Shown: piece after piece, positions 18,652-26,156 of the stretch
Layout: each line of letters starts with the position of its first letter
Position numbering within the stretch: position 1 is the stretch's first letter
Source of the DNA: Nocardia brasiliensis
GTDB taxonomy: Bacteria; Actinomycetota; Actinomycetes; Mycobacteriales; Mycobacteriaceae
Direction of reading: 5' to 3'
Assembly (NCBI RefSeq): GCF_011801125.1
Contig: NZ_CP046171.1
Span: 6,324,001 to 6,388,000, forward strand
Length of the DNA: 64,000 nt
The notes under the pieces: generated by a model
What the model saw: the letters and a program-made list of their open reading frames with translations, nothing else
Databases searched by the model: none
Told to the model about the DNA's origin: nothing
Translations under genes and position numbers: made by a program

Positions 18652-18999
18652 ATGCCCGCCTATGGCTTCGCCCATCTGCGTGTGCGCACGCCGCACGCCG
18701 ACATCCTCGAATACCTGGAACGCATCCAGGACACGCTCGATCCGTTCCACGGCCGCTTCGTGATTCACGGCCCGCCCGCCGAGGTGGTGGAGGGCAGCTG
18801 GCCCGGCTCCATGGTGCTGCTGGAATTCCCGGACCTGGACACCGCGCGGCGCTGGTATCACTCGCCGGCGTATCAGGAGATCCTGCCGCTGCGCGCCGAC
18901 CACATCGAGGGCGATCTGCTGCTGATCGCGGGCGTCGGGCCGAATTACGATCCGCGCGAGCGGGCGGCGAAACTGCGGCCGGAGACCCCGACGGCCTGA
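18652..18999 (+). CDS. DUF1330 domain protein
   Basis: The 115-residue protein has a ferredoxin-like (dimeric alpha-beta barrel) pattern: an N-terminal strand, a helix LEYLERIQ, then GRFVIHG, VVEGSWPGSMVLLEF and the DUF1330 hallmark TARRWYHSPAYQEILPLR. Function of the family is unknown. An AAGGGA Shine-Dalgarno lies about 6 bases before the ATG. It precedes the methionine-salvage operon by about 115 bp; whether it belongs to that pathway is not shown. Confidence 0.8.
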   Translation: MPAYGFAHLRVRTPHADILEYLERIQDTLDPFHGRFVIHGPPAEVVEGSWPGSMVLLEFPDLDTARRWYHSPAYQEILPLRADHIEGDLLLIAGVGPNYDPRERAAKLRPETPTA

Positions 19000-19066
19000 A
19001 CTCGGCGCCGGTATCGCGCCCACGCCCGGCATCGAGGCGAATTTTCCGGGGCAGCGCGCTTCCGAT

Positions 19067-19100
19067 ACCGTTGACCAGGCAGAACCTGGTGAGACGCGGT
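19067..19100 (+). other. Nested hairpin in the leader of the methionine-salvage operon
   Basis: A perfect 6-bp stem (ACCAGG at 19074-19079 with CCTGGT at 19085-19090, loop of five) is enclosed by a second short helix (ACCG at 19067-19070 with CGGT at 19097-19100). It ends just before the AAAGGA ribosome-binding site of mtnA-mtnB, a position suited to translational control. It is too small for a SAM-I or SAM-IV riboswitch and no known class was recognised. Confidence 0.35.
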
Positions 19101-19114
19101 AAAGGACGGGCTTG

Positions 19115-20770
19115 ATGGACGACAGTTCGCTGATCTGGGACGACGGTGCGCTGGTCACCATCGACCAGCGTGGGCTGCCGCACGAGGTCCGGGAGCTGCG
19201 GTTGCGCACCGTCGACGAGGTGATCGAGGCGATCCGGGTGCTCGCGATCCGCGGCGCGCCCGCCATCGGCATCGCGGGCGCGTTCGGCGTGGTGCTCGCC
19301 ACCGCCGCGCACACCGTCGACGGCGTGGTCGATGTGCCCGCGGCGCAGGCCGATGCCGACCGCATCGCGGCCGCGCGACCGACCGCGGTGAACCTCGCGT
19401 GGGCGGTGCGTCGGGTGTGCACCGAGATCGCACGGGGCACCGACGCCGTGCTGGCCGCGACGCTCGACATGCTCGCCGAGGACGGCCGGGTCAACCGGGC
19501 TGCGGCCACCCACGCCGCCGACCTGGTGCAGCGACTCTGCCAGGATCGGCCGCTGCGCCTGCTCACCCACTGCAACACCGGACGGCTCGCGACCAGCGCG
19601 TTCGGCACCGCGATCGGCACGCTGCGGGTGCTCGCCGAGCGCGGCGCGGTGGCCGACGTCCTGGTCGACGAGACCCGGCCGCTGCTGCAGGGCGCCCGGC
19701 TCACCGCGTGGGAGCTGGCCGAGGCGGGCATCCCCCATCGGCTCACCATCGATGCCGCGGCGGCCTGGGCGATGGCCACCGGCCAGGTCGACTGTGTACT
19801 GGTCGGCGCCGACCGGGTCACCGCCAACGGGGACGTGGCGAACAAGATCGGCACCTACGGTCTCGCGCTCGCGGCCCGCCACCACGGCATCCCGTTCATC
19901 GTGGTCGCCCCGGAATCGACCAGGGATCCGAGCATGGCCACCGGCGCCGACATCGTGGTGGAGCAACGCGCGGCCGAGGAGGTCACCGGATTCGGCGGTG
20001 TGCCAACGGCTCCCGCCGGGACCGAGGTGTTCAACCCGGCCTTCGACGTGACACCCGGCGAGCTGGTGACGGCGGTGGTGACCGAACTCGGAGTGGTGCA
20101 CCGCGGGACGGATCCGCGGCCGTCACCGGGCGCGGAGATCGCCGGGCTCGCCCGTGCGCTCTATCAGCGAGGCTGGATGCCGGGCACCGCGGGCAATATC
20201 TCGGTGCGAACCGAGGGCACGGCGGTGATCACCGGTAGCGGATTGTCCAAAGGTGAACTGAGCGAACACGATATGGTCACCGTCCGGGTCGAGGACTCCG
20301 CGCCGGTCTCCGCCCACGGCCGGAAACCGTCAGCGGAGACCGCGATTCACACCGCCGTGTACCGCGCCACCGCTGCACGGGCTGTGGTGCACATCCACCC
20401 GCCCTACGCCACCGCGCTGGCGACCCGCCACGGCGCACCGGACGCGATGACCGCACTGCGGCTCGCCGACTACGAACTCATCAAGGGCCTCGGCGGCGCC
20501 GATCCGGCGGCGGTCACCGTCCCGGTGTTTCCCAACTGGGCCGACGTGCCGCGCATCGGCGCCGACATCGAGCGTTACCTCACCGAGCACCCCGGCGCAC
20601 CGCCGATCCTGTTCATCGCGGGCCACGGGATCACCGCGTGGGGGGACAATCTTTCCCAGGCGCGCGATCGCGCCGAATGCCTGGAAGCCCTGTGCGAGCT
20701 GGTATCCCGGACCGGCCGGACACAGGCGTTCGGTACGCGCGATGACACACTCGAGATTGGACTGACATGA
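19115..20770 (+). CDS. MtnA-MtnB fusion: methylthioribose-1-phosphate isomerase and methylthioribulose-1-phosphate dehydratase
   Basis: A single 551-residue protein. Residues 1 to about 330 are MtnA: RGAPAIGIAGAFG, HCNTG with catalytic Cys153, DETRPLLQGARLTAWEL and GADRVTANGDVANKIGT with catalytic Asp233. Residues about 340-551 are MtnB, a class II aldolase-fold zinc enzyme: GTAGNISVR, GSGLSKGELSEHDM, zinc ligands in VHIHPPYATAL and a last His in AGHGITAWGDNL. It would convert methylthioribose-1-phosphate to methylthioribulose-1-phosphate and dehydrate it to the diketo phosphate. The ATG at 19115 follows AAAGGA. The stop overlaps the mtnD start by 4 bp. Most organisms encode the two enzymes separately. 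Confidence 0.9.
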   Translation: MDDSSLIWDDGALVTIDQRGLPHEVRELRLRTVDEVIEAIRVLAIRGAPAIGIAGAFGVVLATAAHTVDGVVDVPAAQADADRIAAARPTAVNLAWAVRRVCTEIARGTDAVLAATLDMLAEDGRVNRAAATHAADLVQRLCQDRPLRLLTHCNTGRLATSAFGTAIGTLRVLAERGAVADVLVDETRPLLQGARLTAWELAEAGIPHRLTIDAAAAWAMATGQVDCVLVGADRVTANGDVANKIGTYGLALAARHHGIPFIVVAPESTRDPSMATGADIVVEQRAAEEVTGFGGVPTAPAGTEVFNPAFDVTPGELVTAVVTELGVVHRGTDPRPSPGAEIAGLARALYQRGWMPGTAGNISVRTEGTAVITGSGLSKGELSEHDMVTVRVEDSAPVSAHGRKPSAETAIHTAVYRATAARAVVHIHPPYATALATRHGAPDAMTALRLADYELIKGLGGADPAAVTVPVFPNWADVPRIGADIERYLTEHPGAPPILFIAGHGITAWGDNLSQARDRAECLEALCELVSRTGRTQAFGTRDDTLEIGLT

Positions 20771-21342
20771 CCCTGCTTCAGGTGATGGCCGCCGCCAACG
20801 CGGCGGACGTGCGGGTGCGAACCACCGACGACGAGCTGATCGGCACCGAGTTGGCCGCGCACGGCATCACTTTCGGCCGCTGGCCGGTGCTGCCCGATGC
20901 CGCGACGGTGTCCTCGGACGACCTGCTGGCGCACTACACCGACAACGTGGCCGAGCTCAACGAGTCCGGGCGCTACAAGCACATCGACATCGCGCGCATC
21001 CACCCAGACGACAGCAACCCGGAGTGGCCGCAGATCGCCAAGGGCGCGCGGGAGAAGTTCCGCAACGAACACCGCCATGCCGAGGACGAGGTCCGCTACT
21101 TCGCGGCCGGGCGCGGCTGCTTCTATCTGCACCTCGGGCACGAGGTACTCGCCGTGGTATGCGAAGGCGGCGACCTGCTCTCGGTGCCTGCGGGCACCCT
21201 GCACTGGTTCGACATGGGCACCAGGCCCGACTTCATCGCCATCCGGTTCTTCGAGGAAGAAGACGGCTGGGTCGGCGACTTCACCGGCGACCGGATCAGC
21301 GAAGGGTTCCCGACCCTCGACGAGCTGCTCGCCAAGTCATGA
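20767..21342 (+). CDS. mtnD: Acireductone dioxygenase
   Basis: The 191-residue cupin-fold enzyme has the metal-binding set of ARD: HRHAEDEVRYF (two His and a Glu) and a later His in TLHWFDMG. The family oxidises acireductone to the methionine keto-acid precursor plus formate with Fe2+, or runs an off-pathway CO-releasing reaction with Ni2+; the metal cannot be told from sequence. Its start overlaps the mtnA-mtnB stop (ATGA) and its stop overlaps the mtnC start (ATGA), so translation is probably coupled across the operon. Confidence 0.92.
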   Translation: MTLLQVMAAANAADVRVRTTDDELIGTELAAHGITFGRWPVLPDAATVSSDDLLAHYTDNVAELNESGRYKHIDIARIHPDDSNPEWPQIAKGAREKFRNEHRHAEDEVRYFAAGRGCFYLHLGHEVLAVVCEGGDLLSVPAGTLHWFDMGTRPDFIAIRFFEEEDGWVGDFTGDRISEGFPTLDELLAKS

Positions 21343-22028
21343 TCACGACGATCGTCGTCGACATCGAGGGAACCACCAGCCCGACCAGCTCGGTGCGCGA
21401 AGACCTCTACGGGTACACCCGAGCCCGGCTGCCCGGGTGGCTCGCCGAAAACCAGGACGGCGCAGCGGCATCCATCATCGCCGCCACGCGGAAGCTGGCA
21501 GATCGCCCGGACGCCGATACCGACGAGCTCGCGGCCGTGCTGCGCGGCTGGCTCGACTCCGACGTCAAGGCCGAGCCGCTCAAAGCCGCCCAGGGACTGA
21601 TCTGCGCCGAGGGCTTCCGCGCGGGCGCGCTGCACGGTGAGTTCTTCGCCGACGTGCCCCCCGCGCTACGGGCCTGGCACGCCGCCGAGCTACGGCTGTA
21701 TGTCTATTCGTCCGGATCCGTTCGCAACCAACAGGATTGGTTCACATTCGCGCGCGGCGGCGAGCTGGCGTCGCTGATCAGCGGCTTCTTCGACCTGACC
21801 ACGGCGGGCGGCAAGCGCGAGGCCGCGTCGTACGAGAAGATCGCGAGCGCGATCGGCGTCGCGGCCGAGCACATCCTGTTCCTGTCCGATCATCCCGATG
21901 AGCTCGACGCCGCCGTGGCCGCGGGCTGGCAGGTGATCGGGCTGGCGCGCCCCGGCGAGCCCAATCCGCCGCGCCCGCCGCATCGCTGGGTGGACACCTT
22001 CGCCGATATCGAACCGAGCGACCGGTAG
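21339..22028 (+). CDS. mtnC: Enolase-phosphatase E1
   Basis: The 229-residue HAD-superfamily enzyme has motif I VVDIEGTTSPTSSV with the nucleophilic Asp, motif II SSGS, a Lys in KREAASYEKIA, and the acidic motif LSDHPDELDAA. The bifunctional enzyme enolises and dephosphorylates 2,3-diketo-5-methylthiopentyl-1-phosphate to acireductone, so no MtnW/MtnX pair is needed. It overlaps mtnD by 4 bp and closes the operon. MTA phosphorylase and the final transaminase are not encoded in this window. Confidence 0.92.
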   Translation: MITTIVVDIEGTTSPTSSVREDLYGYTRARLPGWLAENQDGAAASIIAATRKLADRPDADTDELAAVLRGWLDSDVKAEPLKAAQGLICAEGFRAGALHGEFFADVPPALRAWHAAELRLYVYSSGSVRNQQDWFTFARGGELASLISGFFDLTTAGGKREAASYEKIASAIGVAAEHILFLSDHPDELDAAVAAGWQVIGLARPGEPNPPRPPHRWVDTFADIEPSDR

Positions 22029-22142
22029 ATAGCCGATCGATAACGCATTCATTTCCGTTGTCGCACTGCGCAAACAAATGGCGAATAATTCACTAGAAGC
22101 ACAATTAGTTCATACCAGATAAAACTACACATATCGGGCGTT

Positions 22143-22170
22143 GTGACATAGCGCGAAACGCCGTCGACAC
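22143..22170 (+). promoter_or_regulatory. Imperfect GlnR-box-like site upstream of narG
   Basis: Half-sites GTGAC-N7-GAAAC-N6-GACAC. The known GlnR box alternates GTnAC and GaAAC with 6-base spacers; here the first spacer is one base too long. It lies about 270 bp upstream of narG in the AT-rich stretch. Confidence 0.3.
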
Positions 22171-22264
22171 GCCCGCATATGTAACGAGCGGAAATACTCA
22201 GCATTTCCACAGCATTGCCGAAAGGCCACCGAACGACGACCATCCGCCATGCGGACGAGGCCGT

Positions 22265-22332
22265 GAAACCGCTGCTAGACGGCGGTTTCCGCGCGAGATC
22301 CCGACGACCGCCCGCTACCGGCAGGCGGTCGT
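22265..22332 (+). other. Two tandem perfect hairpins in the narG leader
   Basis: Hairpin 1: 8-bp stem GAAACCGC (22265-22272) with GCGGTTTC (22282-22289), 9-base loop. Hairpin 2: 9-bp stem ACGACCGCC (22304-22312) with GGCGGTCGT (22324-22332), 11-base loop. Both are uninterrupted and lie 109-176 bases before the narG start. They could be an attenuator, a protein-binding leader or a riboswitch-like element; no known class was recognised. Confidence 0.45.
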
Positions 22333-22440
22333 GCACGCCCGCCGTGGGGCGGCATTCGGAGAATGACTCTTGGCGACCCGCCGAAAACGTCCTTAGAGTG
22401 GGTAACGGCTACTGAATTTTCACTGGCGCAGGGAGGCGTA

Positions 22441-25400
22441 GTGGTTGACTCGCGCATTCGAAGTTCCGCATCGCCGGAGCAGGTTTCCGACGACGTCGGC
22501 GATATGCTTTTGCGGTTCGGGAAATACTTCCAGCGCGGCGAGATCTCCGCGGACCAGCGCACTCTGCACAAGCGCGGAGGTCGCGAGGCCGACAAGTTCT
22601 ACCGGGAGCGGTGGTCGCATGACAAGGTGGTGCGGTCGACGCATGGGGTGAACTGCACGGGGTCGTGTTCGTGGAAGATCTACGTGAAAGATGGTGTGAT
22701 CACGTGGGAGTCGCAGCAGACCGATTATCCCTCGGTCGGGTCGGACAAGCCGGAGTATGAGCCGCGTGGGTGTCCGCGTGGTGCGTCGTTCTCGTGGTAC
22801 ACGTATTCGCCTGCGCGGGTGCGTTATCCGTATGTGCGCGGGGTGTTGCTGGAGTTGTATCGGGAGGCGAAGGCTCGGCTGAAGGATCCGGTGCTGGCGT
22901 GGGGTGCGGTGGTCGAGGATCCGGTGCGGGCCGGGCGTTACAAGTCCGCTCGGGGTAAGGGTGGGTTCGTCCGTGCCGAGTGGTGGGAGGCGGCCGAGAT
23001 CGCCGCTGCGGCGCATGTTTACACGATCAAGCGGTATGGTCCGGATCGGGTGGCGGGGTTCTCTCCGATTCCGGCGATGTCGATGGTCAGTCATGCGGTG
23101 GGTGCGCGGTTCATTTCGCTGCTGGGTGGTTCGATGCTGTCGTTTTATGACTGGTATGCGGATCTGCCGGTGGCGTCGCCGCAGGTGTTCGGTGATCAGA
23201 CCGATGTGCCGGAGTCGGCGGATTGGTTCGATGCCGGGTATTTGATCATGTGGGGTTCGAATGTGCCGGTGACGCGGACGCCGGACGCGCATTACATGAC
23301 CGAGGCGCGGTATCGGGGGCAGAAGGTGGTCGTGGTCTCGCCCGACTATGCCGACAACACCAAGTTCGCCGATGAGTGGGTGGCGGCGCGGCCGGGAACC
23401 GATGCGGCGCTTGCCATGTCGATGGGCCACGTGGTGCTGCGCGAATTCTTCGTCGACCGGGGGACGCCCCGCTTCCTCGACTACGTCAAGCGCTACACCG
23501 ATCTGCCCTTCCTCGTCGAGTTGGACGAACAAGACGGGTGCCTCGTGCCCGGAAAGTTCGTGACCGCCGCCGATCTCGGCGAGCGTGGCGCAGGCAGCGA
23601 GTTCAAGACGGTGCTCCTCGACGCGGCGGCGCGTCCTGTCGTGCCCAACGGTTCGCTGGGCTATCGCTTCGGCCCGGAGGGGGCCGGCCGCTGGAACCTC
23701 GACCTCGGTGCGGTCGATCCGCTGCTGACGATGTACGACCACGCCGAGGACCACGCAACCGTGTCCCTTCCCCGCTTCGACACCGATGCTTCCGGCGTGC
23801 TGACCCGCGGGGTACCTACGAGAACCGTTGCGGGTAAACGCGTCACCACTGTGTTCGATCTGTTGCTTGCGCAGTACGGCGTCGGTCGTGACGGGCTGCC
23901 CGGGACGTGGCCGACCGGGTATGACGACGCGGCCGAGCCGTATACGCCCGCTTGGCAGGAGGCGATCACCGGTGTGCCCGCGGTGCAGGCCACCCGGATC
24001 GCCCGCGAGTTCGCCGACAACGCGATGCGTTCGGGTGGTCGCTCGATGATTTTGATGGGCGCTGGCACCAATCACTGGTTCCACTCCGATCAGATCTATC
24101 GCGCGTTCTTCACCCTGACCCTGCTGACCGGCTGCCAGGGGGTCAACGGCGGCGGGTGGGCGCACTACGTCGGGCAGGAGAAGTGCAGGCCGGTAACCGG
24201 TTGGTCGACACTGGCTTTCGGCGCGGACTGGCAACGGCCGTCACGCCAGATGCAGGGCACGGTGTTCTGGTATCTCACCAACGATCAATGGCGCTACGAC
24301 CCGTTCACCGCGGCGACGTTCGCCTCCCCCTTGGCCACCGGGAAGTTCGCCGGGCGCACCGCCGCGGACAACATCGCGCTGGCAAGCAGGCTCGGCTGGA
24401 TGCCGAGTTACCCGACGTTCGACCGTAATCCGCTGGATCTGGCCGACGACGCCGAGCGGGCAGGCAAGCCTGCCGCGGATTATGTGGTGGAACAGCTGAA
24501 GTCCGGCGATCTCCGGTTCGCGTGCGAGGACCCGGACGCGCCGGAGAACTTCCCGCGCTGCCTGACCGTGTGGCGATCCAATCTGCTCGGCTCCTCCGGC
24601 AAAGGCAACGAGTACTTCAATCGGCACCTGCTCGGCACCGACTCGAATCTCCAGGCCAGTGATGTGGGTGGAGTGCGTCCGCAGGAGTTGGTGTGGCGGG
24701 AGCAGGCGCCGTCGGGGAAGCTGGATCTGTTGTTGTCGTTAGATTTCCGGATGACGAGCACGACGTTGTTCTCCGATATCGTGCTGCCGGCGGCGACCTG
24801 GTATGAGAAGCATGATCTGTCCTCGACGGATATGCATCCGTTCGTGCACGCGTTCTCCCCGGCGATCTCGCCGCCGTGGGAGGCCAAGACCGACTTCGAG
24901 GCATTCCACCGGATCGCCCGAGAGGTGTCCCGCCTCTCGGAAGACCATCTCGGGGTCCGTAAAGACCTCGTTGCCGTGCCGCTGCAACATGATTCGCCGG
25001 ATGCGCTGGCACAGCCGGGTGGTCGGGTGCTGGACTGGAAGGCCGGTGAGTGCGAACCGATTCCTGGTAAGACCATGCCGAAACTGGTTGTGGTGGAACG
25101 GGACTACCGCGACATCGCGGATCAGCTGGCCACCCTCGGACCACTGGTGGAAACCCTCGGGCTAACGATCAAAGGCATCACCACCTACCCCGAAGCCGAA
25201 GTCGCGTATCTGGCCGGTGTCAACGGTGTGGCGAGTTCCGGTGTCGGACAGGGGCGTCCGCGCCTGACGAAGGACACCCACGCCGCCGAGGCGATTCTCG
25301 CGTTGTCCGGGACCACGAACGGCAGGCTCGCCGTCGAAGGTTTCGCGGCGTTGGAGCGTCGGACGGGTGCGGTGTTGGTGGATTTGGCGGCGGAGCATGA

Positions 25401-26154
25401 GGGGAAGCGGGTGGGGTTTGCTGATACGCAGGCGCGGCCGGTGCCGGTGATCACGTCGCCGGAGTGGTCGGGCAGTGAGTCGGGTGGGCGGCGGTATTCG
25501 CCGTTCACGATCAATGTGGAGCGGGGTAAGCCGTGGCATACGTTGACGGGGCGGCAGCATTTCTATTTGGATCATGATTGGATGATCGAGTTGGGGGAGC
25601 AGTTGCCGGTGTTCCGGCCGCCGTTGGATATGTCGGCGTTGTTTCGTGAACCGCGGGTGGGTGCGGTCGGTGCGGAGGGTGTGACGGTGCGGTATTTGAC
25701 GCCGCATTCGAAGTGGTCGATTCATTCGGCGTATCAGGATAATTTGCATATGTTGACGTTGTCGCGGGGTGGGCAGTCGATTTGGATGTCGGTGCCGGAC
25801 GCGGCGAAGATCGGGGTGGCCGATAACGAGTGGGTGGAGGCGGTCAACCGGAACGGGGTGGTGGTCGCGCGGGTGGTGGTGTCGCATCGGATGCCCGAGG
25901 GCACGGTGTTCATGTATCACGCGCAGGATCGGGCGGTGGGGGTGCCCCGGATCGAGGATCGCGCGGAGGTCGATGACGCGCGGGGGAAGCGGGGCGGGAT
26001 TCATAACGCGTTGACCCGGATCATGATCAAGCCGTCGCATTTGATCGGCGGGTATGCCCAGCAGTCGTTCGCGTTGAATTATCACGGGCCGACCGGGAAT
26101 CAGCGTGATGAGGTGACCACGATTCGTCGCCGGGCCCAGGAAGTGGAGTATTAG
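22441..26154 (+). CDS. narG: Respiratory nitrate reductase alpha subunit NarG
   Basis: The 1237-residue molybdopterin oxidoreductase has NarG features: THGVNCTGSCSWKIYVKDG and a later GCPRG supplying the His/Cys ligands of the first [4Fe-4S] cluster, a PRGASFSWYTYSP segment, long MGD-binding domains, and a C-terminal dinucleotide-binding domain ending VTTIRRRAQEVEY. It reduces nitrate to nitrite at a Mo-bis-MGD centre and receives electrons from NarH. The GTG at 22441 was chosen because GGGAGG sits 4 bases upstream. No Tat leader is visible, fitting a cytoplasmic-side enzyme. Codon choice switches within the gene between G/T-ending and C-ending blocks. narH follows after 2 bp. Confidence 0.96.
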   Translation: MVDSRIRSSASPEQVSDDVGDMLLRFGKYFQRGEISADQRTLHKRGGREADKFYRERWSHDKVVRSTHGVNCTGSCSWKIYVKDGVITWESQQTDYPSVGSDKPEYEPRGCPRGASFSWYTYSPARVRYPYVRGVLLELYREAKARLKDPVLAWGAVVEDPVRAGRYKSARGKGGFVRAEWWEAAEIAAAAHVYTIKRYGPDRVAGFSPIPAMSMVSHAVGARFISLLGGSMLSFYDWYADLPVASPQVFGDQTDVPESADWFDAGYLIMWGSNVPVTRTPDAHYMTEARYRGQKVVVVSPDYADNTKFADEWVAARPGTDAALAMSMGHVVLREFFVDRGTPRFLDYVKRYTDLPFLVELDEQDGCLVPGKFVTAADLGERGAGSEFKTVLLDAAARPVVPNGSLGYRFGPEGAGRWNLDLGAVDPLLTMYDHAEDHATVSLPRFDTDASGVLTRGVPTRTVAGKRVTTVFDLLLAQYGVGRDGLPGTWPTGYDDAAEPYTPAWQEAITGVPAVQATRIAREFADNAMRSGGRSMILMGAGTNHWFHSDQIYRAFFTLTLLTGCQGVNGGGWAHYVGQEKCRPVTGWSTLAFGADWQRPSRQMQGTVFWYLTNDQWRYDPFTAATFASPLATGKFAGRTAADNIALASRLGWMPSYPTFDRNPLDLADDAERAGKPAADYVVEQLKSGDLRFACEDPDAPENFPRCLTVWRSNLLGSSGKGNEYFNRHLLGTDSNLQASDVGGVRPQELVWREQAPSGKLDLLLSLDFRMTSTTLFSDIVLPAATWYEKHDLSSTDMHPFVHAFSPAISPPWEAKTDFEAFHRIAREVSRLSEDHLGVRKDLVAVPLQHDSPDALAQPGGRVLDWKAGECEPIPGKTMPKLVVVERDYRDIADQLATLGPLVETLGLTIKGITTYPEAEVAYLAGVNGVASSGVGQGRPRLTKDTHAAEAILALSGTTNGRLAVEGFAALERRTGAVLVDLAAEHEGKRVGFADTQARPVPVITSPEWSGSESGGRRYSPFTINVERGKPWHTLTGRQHFYLDHDWMIELGEQLPVFRPPLDMSALFREPRVGAVGAEGVTVRYLTPHSKWSIHSAYQDNLHMLTLSRGGQSIWMSVPDAAKIGVADNEWVEAVNRNGVVVARVVVSHRMPEGTVFMYHAQDRAVGVPRIEDRAEVDDARGKRGGIHNALTRIMIKPSHLIGGYAQQSFALNYHGPTGNQRDEVTTIRRRAQEVEY

Positions 26155-26156
26155 AG

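Larger units (their letters stand above)
22029..22440. other. 412-bp gene-free region: promoter and leader of narGHJI
   Basis: No convincing gene is present. The left half (about 22040-22220) is unusually AT-rich for this genome and probably holds promoter elements. It contains GTGAC (22143), GAAAC (22155) and GACAC (22166), an imperfect GlnR-box-like set. The right half is GC-rich and contains two strong perfect hairpins (22265-22289 and 22304-22332). A GGGAGG ribosome-binding site at 22431-22436 precedes the GTG start of narG. Confidence 0.6.

Noticed and set aside
19000..19114. SAM-I or SAM-IV riboswitch before the mtn operon
   Set aside because: The region is too short and lacks the conserved core of either class; only a small nested hairpin is visible.
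22265..22332. Molybdenum-cofactor riboswitch in the narG leader
   Set aside because: Two hairpins are present, but the multi-stem Moco motif with its conserved loops could not be recognised; left as an unclassified structured leader.
22420..24234. 604-residue open frame opposite narG
   Set aside because: Arg/His/Pro-rich composition, no domain motifs; it is a by-product of the biased third codon positions of narG on the other strand.
25162..26085. 307-residue open frame opposite the end of narG
   Set aside because: Composition is dominated by His, Arg and Pro and mirrors the G/T-ending codon block of narG; no gene-like features.
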